NCBI RefSeq assembly: GCF_040438885.1
Contig: NZ_CP159218.1
Location: 1,798,001-1,862,000, forward strand
Direction: 5' to 3'
DNA: 64,000 bases
DNA from: Nakamurella sp. A5-74
Lineage (GTDB): Bacteria > Actinomycetota > Actinomycetes > Mycobacteriales > Nakamurellaceae
In this document: one piece after another, positions 9,540 through 17,234 of the stretch
Layout: each line of letters starts with the position of its first letter
Numbering within the stretch: the first letter of the stretch is position 1
Program-made: the position numbers and the translations under genes
The notes under the pieces: model-generated
What the model was told of the DNA's origin: nothing
Databases searched by the model: none
Seen by the model: only the letters and a program-made list of their open reading frames with translations

Positions 9540-10089
9540 GCAGGTCCTGCTGGGCGGCGTTGATCCAGAGCGTCCAGCCGTCGGGGGTGGTGACGCGCAA
9601 CGTCCGGTTGTAGGCCTCGTCGATGATCACGCCCTCGAACCCGGCGAGCTCGAGCCGCTCGGCGAGGGCGTCAAGGTCGCCGCGGTACTCGAACGACAGC
9701 TCGGTACGGGGACGCGCTGGGGCGGCGCTCGAGTCGGCGTCGGAATCGGCGTGCAGAGCCACCAGGCCGCCGCCGGCAGCGGTGAAGTCGCGCCAGTTCC
9801 CGGATTCGGAGGCGATCCGCTGCTGCAGCCCGAGGGTGCGGAGGAGATGCTCGGCGGCCTGCATGTCGCGCGGGTACCAGACAGGCATGACGACGAGCTC
9901 TCCGCTCGCCGCGACCTGTGCAGACTCGGCCGGCAGCGTTTCGGCGGGGCCGTCCAGGTGGCGGCGCATGACGTCCTCCACCAGCGCGGACAGCGACGAA
10001 CCCTGGTCGATCGCCCGGTGTTTGATCGCCCGCACCAGCTCGGCCGGGAGGTAGATGTTGAACTGCGACTTCGGCTCAGGTGCTTGCAT
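9517..10089 (-). CDS. Ribbon-helix-helix (CopG-like) DNA-binding domain fused to a VOC/glyoxalase-like domain
   Basis: 190 residues. Residues 8-47 ('SQFNIYLPAELVRAIKHRA', then LSALVEDVMRRHL) look like a ribbon-helix-helix domain. Residues 65-185 resemble one VOC unit ('MPVWYPRDMQAAEHLL', 'GNWRDFTAAGGGLVAL', 'FEYRGDLDALAERLELAG', 'RVTTPDGWTLWI'). A VOC fold often binds drugs or small ligands, so this could be a one-component repressor for the overlapping MFS gene. No clear ribosome-binding site precedes the ATG, and a palindrome overlaps it. The domain assignments are by eye. Confidence 0.75.
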   Translation of the reverse strand: MQAPEPKSQFNIYLPAELVRAIKHRAIDQGSSLSALVEDVMRRHLDGPAETLPAESAQVAASGELVVMPVWYPRDMQAAEHLLRTLGLQQRIASESGNWRDFTAAGGGLVALHADSDADSSAAPARPRTELSFEYRGDLDALAERLELAGFEGVIIDEAYNRTLRVTTPDGWTLWINAAQQDLHGFRRAD

Positions 10090-10097
10090 GCTAGCAA
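10084..10097 (-). promoter_or_regulatory. Palindrome over the start codon of the RHH-VOC gene, possible autoregulatory operator and leaderless start
   Basis: TTGCATGCTAGCAA is a near-perfect dyad (TTGC-N6-GCAA) that includes the ATG (read on the minus strand). A TAGATT hexamer ends 6 bases before the ATG, so transcription could begin at or close to the start codon. Ribbon-helix-helix dimers bind short dyads of this kind. Binding is inferred, not shown. Confidence 0.35.
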
Positions 10098-10132
10098 TCT
10101 ATCTCAACGCCCTCGCCGGGACCACCCTTTTC

Positions 10133-10168
10133 GGTGGTCGAGGGACGCAGGAGTAAAGATCCCGTCAC
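10133..10168. repeat. Dispersed palindromic intergenic repeat, copy 2
   Basis: GGTGGTCGAGGGACGCAGGA followed by GTAAAGATCCCGTCAC, a diverged copy of the repeat at 10511. It lies between the RHH-VOC gene and the small hypothetical gene. Confidence 0.6.
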
Positions 10169-10476
10169 GCCTCGCGCCGCAGCTCCTGGACCAGGCCCGT
10201 CCACCGCTCCCGGCGCTCGTCCGTGGACTGCTCCCACCACGGTGTCCCGCGCTCGCCGAGCGCCACCTTGGTCCGCTGCACCCGGGCTCGGGCAGCCTTC
10301 TCGGCTGCGGCGTCATCGGCCTTCAACGCGGTGCCCACCGCCCGACGGGCCCTCATCAACTCGTGGCGCAGCACCTCATCGACATCCGTGGGCAGCTCGG
10401 GGTCCGTCGCTCGCCACCGTCGGCCCTTGATGATCACGAAGTGACCGTCCGACGTGTGCTCCGGCTCATCGGTCAT
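10165..10476 (-). CDS. Small charged hypothetical protein
   Basis: 103 residues, ATG start. Very hydrophilic and mostly helical: 'GHFVIIKGRRWRATDP' near the N-terminus, then 'LRHELMRARRAVGTALK' and 'TPWWEQSTDERRERWTGLV'. No signal peptide or membrane segment. Similar short proteins occur across actinobacteria without known function. It lies between two copies of the dispersed repeat, one of which touches its stop codon. Confidence 0.65.
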   Translation of the reverse strand: MTDEPEHTSDGHFVIIKGRRWRATDPELPTDVDEVLRHELMRARRAVGTALKADDAAAEKAARARVQRTKVALGERGTPWWEQSTDERRERWTGLVQELRREA

Positions 10477-10510
10477 GTGGTCATCATGCTGGCCGGTGCC
10501 GACATCTCCC

Positions 10511-10546
10511 GGTGATCGAGCGACGCAGGAGTCGAGATCCCGTCAC
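10511..10546. repeat. Dispersed palindromic intergenic repeat, copy 3 (best match to the core)
   Basis: GGTGATCGAGCGACGCAGGA followed by GTCGAGATCCCGTCAC. An inverted half copy (CTTCGTCTCCTCGCTCGCTC then GATCGGCGG, 10566-10594) follows within 25 bases, so together they could form a large hairpin upstream of smpB. Confidence 0.6.
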
Positions 10547-10622
10547 CCGATTCGGGCGGCAATCCCTTCGTCTCCTCGCTCGCTCGATCGGCGGTGCGGA
10601 CGGACGGTAACCTTGACCGGTC

Positions 10623-11174
10623 ATGGTCAAGAACACCGCAGTCACCGTCCCCACCGGGAAGAAGCCCGGCAAGAAACCCGTCATCCCCCCGACCGGCAAG
10701 TCGTTGATCGCCTCCAACAAGAAGGCGCGGCACGACTACGAGATCATGGACGTCTACGAGGCGGGCATCTCGCTCACCGGCACCGAGGTCAAGTCGCTGC
10801 GAGCCGGCCGCGCGTCCCTCATCGACGGGTACGCCACCATCTCCGAGGACGAGGTGTGGCTGCGCGGCGTGCACATCGCCGAGTACGCCGAAGGATCCTG
10901 GACGAACCACGTCCCGCGCCGCGCCCGCAAGCTGCTGCTGCACCGGCTGGAGATCACCAAGCTCGCCAACAAGCTGCGCGAAGCCAGCGGCGGTATCGCC
11001 TTGATCCCGCTGCAGCTGTACTTCCTCGACGGCAAGGTGAAGGTCCAGATCGCGCTGGCCCGCGGCAAGAAGGAGTACGACAAGCGGCACACCCTCGCCG
11101 CCCGGGACGCCGACCGGGAGCTGGAGCGCTATTCCGGCCGTCGCGCCAAGGGAATGGCCATTCGCTCGGAGTGA
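10623..11174 (+). CDS. smpB: SsrA-binding protein SmpB
   Basis: 183 residues, ATG start. After a basic 25-residue extension come the SmpB signatures '[20 protein letters not shown]', [14 protein letters not shown], '[11 protein letters not shown]' and '[19 protein letters not shown]', ending in the basic tail [15 protein letters not shown]. SmpB delivers tmRNA to stalled ribosomes for trans-translation. Its partner ssrA is encoded 1.2 kb downstream on the same strand, with a lipoprotein gene in between. Confidence 0.96.
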   Translation: MVKNTAVTVPTGKKPGKKPVIPPTGKSLIASNKKARHDYEIMDVYEAGISLTGTEVKSLRAGRASLIDGYATISEDEVWLRGVHIAEYAEGSWTNHVPRRARKLLLHRLEITKLANKLREASGGIALIPLQLYFLDGKVKVQIALARGKKEYDKRHTLAARDADRELERYSGRRAKGMAIRSE

Positions 11175-11217
11175 TCCGGCGGACAACCATCGGAGGGATC
11201 GACTCCGTCTTCACGGT

Positions 11218-12162
11218 ATGAGACGTGCGGCGATGTCCGGGTCGGTCGTGCTGGTGAGTGCGTTGCTGGTGTCCGGCTGCGCGTCGACCGCGCCGACACT
11301 GGCGGACGTTCCAGCGTCATCGACCAAGTCGGCACCCCCGGCCACCACCGTTCCTGAATCCGTGTCGGGTTCGAACGCGGTCACCACTCCAGCGACCGTG
11401 ATGCCCTGCGACCTGGTTGCTGACGGGTCCGCCGGAGTGCCGACCGCGCGGTCCGAACCGATGGTGACAGTCCGGTTCTTCTCCACCTGGGGCCAGATCC
11501 TGTCGCCGGTCACCGTGCTCTACCGGGACGGGGCCGTCGCGGTCGCCGCCGAGTCCCGCCGCAGCGGACCTGAGAAGTTGTTGCCCTTCACCGGCGCGAA
11601 GTTCAGCCCGTGTGCTCTGCGGCGCCTCGAGCTACAGTTCGCGACCTTCGAGCGCGCCGAGGTGGGTGAGGCCGGGGTGTACGACGCAACCGAAGGGTTG
11701 ATCGAGCGGTTCGACAGCAGCGGTGCGCGGACCTGGGCCCTGCACGTGAACGGATTCGGCATCGATGACGGCACCCAGGGTTTGCCCGCTGATCAGCAAC
11801 GGGCCCGCACTGCCGTCACCGAATGGTTCGACGCACTCACCCACCTCCGTCACGGTGTGCCGTTGGGGCTGGATCGGATCGGTGTGACGGGGAACTACGG
11901 CCTGAACTCGGGGATTCCCGAGGACCTCGCCCCGCCCGTCTGGCCGCCGACCGCGAAGTTGACGAACAACTGCACGATCCTGACCGGGACCGCCGCCGAG
12001 GCGGCGAAGGCCGCCGTCCAGAAGTCGGCCGCGAAACCCGGCTGGCACGCCGGTCCCGGGATGTCCTACTCCGCCTGGTTCCGTTTCCCGACCAGGAAGT
12101 CGAAGCTCGACCTCATGGTGTTCCCGCCCGCGGTCGCCTGCCTGCCGCTGGACATTCCGTGA
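11218..12162 (+). CDS. Secreted lipoprotein of unknown function
   Basis: 314 residues. The N-terminus is a lipoprotein signal with lipobox LVSG-C21, followed by a Thr/Ser/Pro-rich linker and a folded domain from about residue 60. The mature part contains four to five Cys residues and 'WALHVNGFGIDDG', but no family I recognise. It sits 43 bases after smpB and ends before the tmRNA promoter. Confidence 0.75.
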   Translation: MRRAAMSGSVVLVSALLVSGCASTAPTLADVPASSTKSAPPATTVPESVSGSNAVTTPATVMPCDLVADGSAGVPTARSEPMVTVRFFSTWGQILSPVTVLYRDGAVAVAAESRRSGPEKLLPFTGAKFSPCALRRLELQFATFERAEVGEAGVYDATEGLIERFDSSGARTWALHVNGFGIDDGTQGLPADQQRARTAVTEWFDALTHLRHGVPLGLDRIGVTGNYGLNSGIPEDLAPPVWPPTAKLTNNCTILTGTAAEAAKAAVQKSAAKPGWHAGPGMSYSAWFRFPTRKSKLDLMVFPPAVACLPLDIP

Positions 12163-12281
12163 GGCAGATGCGAGTGGCGGCGCGGGTGGCGAACGGGAGC
12201 TGGACGCGATGCTTTCCTCGCCCGCAATGACCTGTGCTCCGGGTCGGTGAGCGCCCAGATCCTCGGTGGACCGCAACTCGG

Positions 12282-12310
12282 CTGACGCTGTCGGCATCCT
12301 TGGGTAGAGT
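12282..12310 (+). promoter_or_regulatory. Putative housekeeping promoter of ssrA
   Basis: CTGACG (12282-12287) and TAGAGT (12305-12310) are separated by 17 bases, close to the actinobacterial principal-sigma consensus. Transcription would start about 12317, leaving roughly 24 bases to be removed by RNase P before the mature 5' end at 12341. Confidence 0.5.
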
Positions 12311-12340
12311 GGGGACGTTGTGTGAAAGCAGTACCCCCTC

Positions 12341-12710
12341 GGGGGCGATTGGTCTCGACAGCGGCTGTCGAGTGAGGAGAAGCGGGCCGAGGAAGGCAAC
12401 GATGATCTCGTTAACCATCCGTTGCAAAAAAATCAAGCGCCGACAACAGTCAGCGCGAGTTCGCCCTCGCCGCCTGAGCGAGTAGCGACTCCGTCAGCCC
12501 GGGAGTTCCTCCGTCCCGGATGCTGGCGCCGACAAGGAGGATCACTGCTCCAGCCGGTCACGGACTGAAGTAGGACATCAAACAGTGACTGGGCCCGTCA
12601 CACCGACTTGTTCGCGCGATCGGTGGGGTCGAGTAGAGACGTAGCGGACTGCGCCCGGAGAAGGACTCACAACACACCGTTGGACGCGGGTTCGATTCCC
12701 GCCGCCTCCA
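12341..12710 (+). ncRNA. ssrA: Transfer-messenger RNA (tmRNA)
   Basis: The 5' GGGGGCG (12341-12347) pairs with CGCCTCC (12703-12709) including a G-U pair, followed by the discriminator A at 12710. The T-arm stem GCGGG/CCCGC encloses TTCGATT (12691-12697). The tag frame begins at 12439 and ends at the TGA 12475-12477, giving ADNSQREFALAA, which resembles the mycobacterial tag ADSHQRDYALAA. The genome encodes CGG, not CCA, after the discriminator, so CCA must be added after transcription. tmRNA rescues stalled ribosomes together with SmpB. Confidence 0.96.
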
Positions 12711-12713
12711 CGG

Positions 12714-12758
12714 ACGAAAGAGCGGGGCCCCAGCGGTACCGGGGTCCCGCTCTTTCGT
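12714..12758 (+). terminator. Strong intrinsic terminator of ssrA
   Basis: ACGAAAGAGCGGGGCCCC (12714-12731) and GGGGTCCCGCTCTTTCGT (12741-12758) form an 18-bp stem with one G-T pair and a 9-base loop, beginning 3 bases after the mature tmRNA end. Confidence 0.85.
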
Positions 12759-12940
12759 GTCTGCATGCATCGTGATCGAGACCCACGGCCGGGCTGACGC
12801 TGCGCATCACCGGTGGGCTCCCGCCGGCGTCAGGGGCGCAGCCTCGGCTCGGTCTCCTGCCGAGGCAGGTCCACAACGAGTCCCCTTCTTCCGACTTGCC
12901 GTCGCAGCGCACACGGCTCACCGGGAGCAGGCTTCCCGGG

Positions 12941-14959
12941 CTAGCCCGTCACCGTCGCGAGGTACACCCGGAAGGTGCCGGCCCAGGATGAGCACCCGTC
13001 GGGGACCGGGTCGAAGGACCCTCCAATCGCATCCACCGTCTGTCCGGTGCGGACGACCTCGGACCCTCGGTCCAGCACACGGACGACCCCAGATCGCTCG
13101 ACGGCGCCCGAGTACCCCTGAGGCCAGATGGCTACCGGCCCGTCGACTCCGAGGTACAAGCACCCGTCCGAGCCCCTCGTCAGAATGCCGATCGACCGTG
13201 CCTCGGGCGTCATTGCGCCAGGTTGATGAACGAAGGTCGGTAGAACGAAGGTTGGCAAAGCGGAGGCGGATGGAGCAGAGGAGGGCGTGGTAGAGGTGTG
13301 TGCGGCAGAGGTGGGCGGCGCGGAGGTCGACGTGCCGGCAGCGGTGGTGCCGGTGCGCGCCGGGAGGGTGATGGGTGAGCCGAGGCAGTGGATCACCAGC
13401 ACCTTGTCAGGACTCGTTCCCGCCGGAGGCCGGACGATCATCGTGTGCGGACTGATGTCCCGGGTGCACGTCCGCGGGTAGCTGTACGTCCCAGAGTCCG
13501 ACGACTGTCCCGGCGTCGCGGAGACGAGCGGCTCATTCTGGGTGTCGATGATCGTCAGATCGATCTCCTGCGGGCCGATCAGCCGCACCTGCTGGATCTG
13601 TCGGGGACACGATCCGCTCCCGAACGTCGTCACGACGAGCCGATCCCTCGTCCGCAACCAGGCCGCGGACACGGTGGGTTGGGTGACGGGACCCCCGCTC
13701 CAATCGGTGATCATCGGTGTTGCGACCTCGTCGGGGTCGGCGAAGCCACCCTTCACGGATTCCACCGCTCCGGTCGCAGGCGCACCCTCCGAAATCTGAG
13801 CAGTGGTGGGGGTGGGTGTCATGTCCGAGCTGGTGGGCTCGGACTGCGGCTGATCGTGTAACGGCCTGATGAAGGGAACGAACGTGATGAACTCGCTGAG
13901 CGGTGCCAACTGCTCCGCGAGTGCCGGGGTGATGATCCGGGTGTAGCCGACCGAGGTGTCCGAGTCTCCCGCCAGCGGCAGCGACGAGTCGACGGAGTTC
14001 GTCGGCCCCGTGTACAGGTCCTCCTGGTGCGATCTGAGCACCGATTCGGCGGTGCTGGTGGCGGCCTCGAGCTGCTTCTTGGAATGCGTTGCGCGGTAGA
14101 CACACACGGGCGCGCCGTAGATCGTCTCCAGTTCGGTTCGCGTCGCGACGAGGTCCGTACTCACGGTCCCGACCGTGATGACGTTGTAGTCCTTGTCCTC
14201 GGGTGAGGTGCCGCGGGAGAGGTACTCGTCGGTGTGCTGGTTCAGAAACGTGTTGAGCGCCCCGACATCGCCGTCCCGCAGCCGCCAGCCCCCGTCGGGC
14301 GTCGGGCAGGGCGTCGTCATGGACGAGTCCTCGGGACGCGGTCCGCCCGGTGCCGTGACGACCTGGTCCACGGTGATGCTGCCGTCGGCGTTGTAGGTCC
14401 CCGTCACCCGGACGGACCGATGCTGGTCGGCTGCGAACCCGAACGGACGGTAGGGCTTCACGGTCGCGATCTTGATCGCTCCCAACGCTTCGCAGCCGAA
14501 GCCCGGTCGGTCCCCGGAGTCGGACGGGTTCGGCGACTGTGAGGTGGCGGCGCCGGTGAACAGGCTGCACAGCTCGAAGGCGTCCTCCCCGGCGGTGACG
14601 ATTCCGCCGAGACCCTCGGCGACCACCCGGTCCCCGGGCTGCACCACCGAAGCCGTGAGTGCGGTGGCCACGGGGGGAGACGGAGGTGTCACTGGCGGAA
14701 CCGTTGCGCGGTGGGAGGTCCCTGCCACGACCAGCCCCGTCACGCCGGCCAGCAGCACGACCGCGGCCGCTGCGAGCCACACCGCGGACCCCTGACGATG
14801 TGCCTTGATCGAGCCCCGGCGACGCGAGCGATCCGTCCCGGACGTCACAGCGGCGATGATCCCGTCGACCGCTGCGGACTGCTCGTGATCGCGCATCGCT
14901 GCAGCGATCTCGACGCCCAGCTGGTGGTCTTCTCCGGTGGAGAACTTCTCGTCGGTCAT
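12941..14959 (-). CDS. Large single-pass membrane protein, likely anti-sigma factor with an extracytoplasmic domain
   Basis: 672 residues. A cytoplasmic head of about 55 residues precedes one membrane segment ('VWLAAAAVVLLAGVTGLVVA'), then a large extracytoplasmic part. A Thr/Ser/Pro/Ala-rich stretch (about 545-600, including PTFVLPTFV) separates it from a C-terminal domain with 'DGCLYLGVDGPVAIWPQGYS'. It starts 13 bases after the stop of the sigma-factor gene at 14973, which is why an anti-sigma role is inferred; no ZAS zinc motif (HxxxCxxC) is visible. The C-terminal domains are not recognised. Confidence 0.7.
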   Translation of the reverse strand: MTDEKFSTGEDHQLGVEIAAAMRDHEQSAAVDGIIAAVTSGTDRSRRRGSIKAHRQGSAVWLAAAAVVLLAGVTGLVVAGTSHRATVPPVTPPSPPVATALTASVVQPGDRVVAEGLGGIVTAGEDAFELCSLFTGAATSQSPNPSDSGDRPGFGCEALGAIKIATVKPYRPFGFAADQHRSVRVTGTYNADGSITVDQVVTAPGGPRPEDSSMTTPCPTPDGGWRLRDGDVGALNTFLNQHTDEYLSRGTSPEDKDYNVITVGTVSTDLVATRTELETIYGAPVCVYRATHSKKQLEAATSTAESVLRSHQEDLYTGPTNSVDSSLPLAGDSDTSVGYTRIITPALAEQLAPLSEFITFVPFIRPLHDQPQSEPTSSDMTPTPTTAQISEGAPATGAVESVKGGFADPDEVATPMITDWSGGPVTQPTVSAAWLRTRDRLVVTTFGSGSCPRQIQQVRLIGPQEIDLTIIDTQNEPLVSATPGQSSDSGTYSYPRTCTRDISPHTMIVRPPAGTSPDKVLVIHCLGSPITLPARTGTTAAGTSTSAPPTSAAHTSTTPSSAPSASALPTFVLPTFVHQPGAMTPEARSIGILTRGSDGCLYLGVDGPVAIWPQGYSGAVERSGVVRVLDRGSEVVRTGQTVDAIGGSFDPVPDGCSSWAGTFRVYLATVTG

Positions 14960-14972
14960 GGTGGCTCCCGGA

Positions 14973-15473
14973 TCACAAGGCTGTGCTGGACAGGCGCTCG
15001 CGCAGGGTGGCGAGGGCGCGGCTGGCGAGACTGCGGACCGTGCCGGCGGGGCAGTCGAGGTCCGCAGCGATCTGGACGTCGCTGGCGCCCTGGTAGTAGC
15101 GCAGCACCAGGACAGTGCGTTGTCGGGCGGGGAGCTGCCCGATCGCCTCCCACAGCTCGTCGCGATCGACGATGCTGTCGTCGAATCCGGTGATGCGATC
15201 CGGGAGGTCCGGGGTCTCGTCCAGCCGGTCGGTGCGCTTGTCGAGGCCGTGATCGCGTCGGTGCGCGTCGATCAGGGTCCGCACCATCACCGTCCGGGTG
15301 TAGGCCTCGATGTCATCGACGTGCGCGTTCGAGCGGCGTCGGCTGGACAGGATCCGGGTGACGGCCTCCTGGAGCAGATCCTGTGCTTCCGTGGAGCTGT
15401 GGGTGAGCTGGTGCCCGAACGCGGTCAGCGCGGTGCCACGACTGACCAACATGGCCACCACCTGATCGATCAC
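14973..15473 (-). CDS. ECF-type RNA polymerase sigma factor (SigE family)
   Basis: 166 residues from the GTG at 15473, chosen because GAGGGGG lies about 9 bases upstream; a TTG at 15497 is the alternative. Region 2 is seen in 'DLLQEAVTRILSSRRR' and region 4 in 'AIGQLPARQRTVLVLRYYQG' plus 'IAADLDCPAGTVRSLASRAL'. Co-transcribed with the downstream large membrane protein, presumably its antagonist. The divergent neighbour is a truncated phosphatase gene. Confidence 0.85.
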   Translation of the reverse strand: MIDQVVAMLVSRGTALTAFGHQLTHSSTEAQDLLQEAVTRILSSRRRSNAHVDDIEAYTRTVMVRTLIDAHRRDHGLDKRTDRLDETPDLPDRITGFDDSIVDRDELWEAIGQLPARQRTVLVLRYYQGASDVQIAADLDCPAGTVRSLASRALATLRERLSSTAL

Positions 15474-15566
15474 GATGCACACCCCCTCATCGGCCAAGGA
15501 CGCAGTATCCGTCCCATCTGTTGCATCGGGTCGCCGGCGGAGGCCTGAGTTCGCGATTCTCTACGG

Positions 15567-15917
15567 GTGCAGAACATCTACGTGGTCACCCATCCGGAGG
15601 CGACACACCACGTCGATCGCGTCGTCGGGGGCTGGTTCGACTCCGAGTTGACTGCTCGCGGCGGGACGCAGGCGGACGCCATTGCACGGAGCCTGGCCGC
15701 TCGTATCCCCACCGGTGCGTCCGTTGAGGTCCGCTCGTCCGCCCTGGTGCGGGCGCGGACAACTGCTGACATCATCGCCGGACGTCTCGGGGTGGAGGTC
15801 CGCTCGGACAGCGACCTACGGGAGAAGTCGTGCGGCGCGGATACCGCCGGTCGGCAGCGGTCGCCATGCCATCCATGTGACGGTCTTGGGTGTCAGAGCA
15901 GCGGTATGCAGCCTTGA
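15567..15917 (+). pseudogene. Truncated histidine-phosphatase (phosphoglycerate-mutase-like) gene
   Basis: GTG start. The first 90 residues match the family: 'YVVTHPEATHHVDRVVGGWF' at the catalytic His position, 'LTARGGTQADAIARSLAARI' and the second motif 'VEVRSSALVRARTTADIIA', up to LREKS. After that the frame turns into Cys/Gln-rich non-homologous sequence and stops at 116 residues, about half the family length. The His-Glu half of the active site is missing. Most likely a decayed gene. Confidence 0.6.
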
Positions 15918-16115
15918 CCACCGGCACCGGTCGGGGTGCCGCCCGACGGGAGAGTCTGCACGGCCATGCCCGCCGGCAGGCGGTGCAGGACAGGTCCTGT
16001 CGTTCGGGCGAGCGGGAGCATCTGCTCGCCAGCAGCGGAACCGCCTACGGTGGATGACAGGCAGCTGTGGGGCAGGTATTGGGCCCCGGGCACTCGACCG
16101 TCAGGAGACATGAGC

Positions 16116-16943
16116 ATGGGCACGTGGTTCATCACCGGCTGTTCGACCGGACTCGGCCGCGCGTTCGCGCTGGAGGCCCTGCAGCGCGGCCATCAGGTCG
16201 CCGTCACGGCGCGGGATCTGACGACGGTGCAGGATCTCGCCGACTCCTACCCGGACTCCGCGCTGCCACTGAGCCTGGACGTCACCGACGAGGGACAGGT
16301 CGCCGCGGCGGTGTCCGCCGCGACGGAGCACTTCGGCTCCATCGACGTCCTGGTCAACAACGCCGGCTACGGGTATCGCGCGGCGGTGGAAGAAGGTGAG
16401 GACGGAGCCGTGCGGCAGTTGTTCGACACCCACGTCTTCGGCACCGTCAGCATGGTGAAGGCTGTACTGCCCGGCATGCGGGCCCAGCGGTCGGGCACGG
16501 TCGTGAACCTGTCATCCATCGGTGCCCGCATCTGCCCGGAGGGCTCCGGGTACTACGCGGCAGCCAAGGCCGCGGTCGAAGCGTTGACGCTGTCCTTGCG
16601 CAAAGAGCTTGCGCCCCTGGGCATCACCGCCATGACGGTGGAGCCCGGCGGCTTCCGGACGGACTTCGCCGGCCGGTCCCTCACCCAGGCTGCGACGCCC
16701 ATCGCCGACTACGCAGACACCGCCGGCAAGCGCCGCAAGGAGAACGACACCGCGCACGGCACCCAGCCCGGAGATCCGACCAGAGCTGCGGTAGCGCTCG
16801 TCGATGTCGTGGAATCCGCCGCTGCCCCCTATCTTCTGATGCTCGGCAACGACGCGTCCGACGCCGTCCGAACCGCGCTCGATGCTCTCCGCGGAGACCT
16901 CGACACCTGGGAAACCGTCAGCCGTAGCACCGATTTCGACTGA
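16116..16943 (+). CDS. Short-chain dehydrogenase/reductase
   Basis: 275 residues from the ATG at 16116, which has AGGAG 8 bases upstream; an ATG at 16110 is too close to that site. NAD(P)-binding TGCSTGLG lies near residue 6, NNAGYGY around 80, and catalytic Ser plus YYAAAK around 130-150, with the loop EPGGFRTDF. Typical classical SDR. It ends one base before the ATG of the broken acetyltransferase gene. Substrate unknown. Confidence 0.88.
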   Translation: MGTWFITGCSTGLGRAFALEALQRGHQVAVTARDLTTVQDLADSYPDSALPLSLDVTDEGQVAAAVSAATEHFGSIDVLVNNAGYGYRAAVEEGEDGAVRQLFDTHVFGTVSMVKAVLPGMRAQRSGTVVNLSSIGARICPEGSGYYAAAKAAVEALTLSLRKELAPLGITAMTVEPGGFRTDFAGRSLTQAATPIADYADTAGKRRKENDTAHGTQPGDPTRAAVALVDVVESAAAPYLLMLGNDASDAVRTALDALRGDLDTWETVSRSTDFD

Positions 16944-16944
16944 C

Positions 16945-17225
16945 ATGGCGCTCCGCAGCATGCGCACCGGCGACCTGCCGCAGCTCCTGCGCTTCGAACG
17001 GTCGTACATCCAGACGATCGAGCCGGACAGCCTCGCAGCCTGGACCGCCGCCATCGACCGGAACCTGCAGCTGTGGATCGATTGTCTGCCCACGAGTGGT
17101 GTGATCACCGATGAGGACGGTGCCGGGGAATCCGGGTGCAGAACGCCGGTACCTGGAGCACGGCTTCCTACCCGTGGGCCAGGACGGCCTCTACTGCCTG
17201 TACGAGAAACACCTGCAGAAAGGAG
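16945..17225 (+). pseudogene. GNAT N-acetyltransferase pseudogene (internal deletion and frameshift)
   Basis: From ATG 16945 the frame gives 'MALRSMRTGDLPQLLRFERS' and continues to 'IDRNLQLWIDCLPTSGVIT', the usual N-terminus of a small actinobacterial GNAT protein. From about 17138, in a different frame, the end of such a protein is readable ('RRYLEHGFLPVGQDGLYCLY' then EKHL). The central acetyl-CoA-binding part (R/Q-x-x-G-x-G/A) is absent. The gene has lost its core and changed frame. It was probably coupled to the SDR gene one base upstream. Confidence 0.7.
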
Positions 17226-17234
17226 GATCACGAC

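Noticed and set aside
15893-16135. 80-residue minus-strand frame between the truncated phosphatase and the SDR gene
   Set aside because: Its start overlaps the SDR start region and the composition is ambiguous; no family match could be seen.
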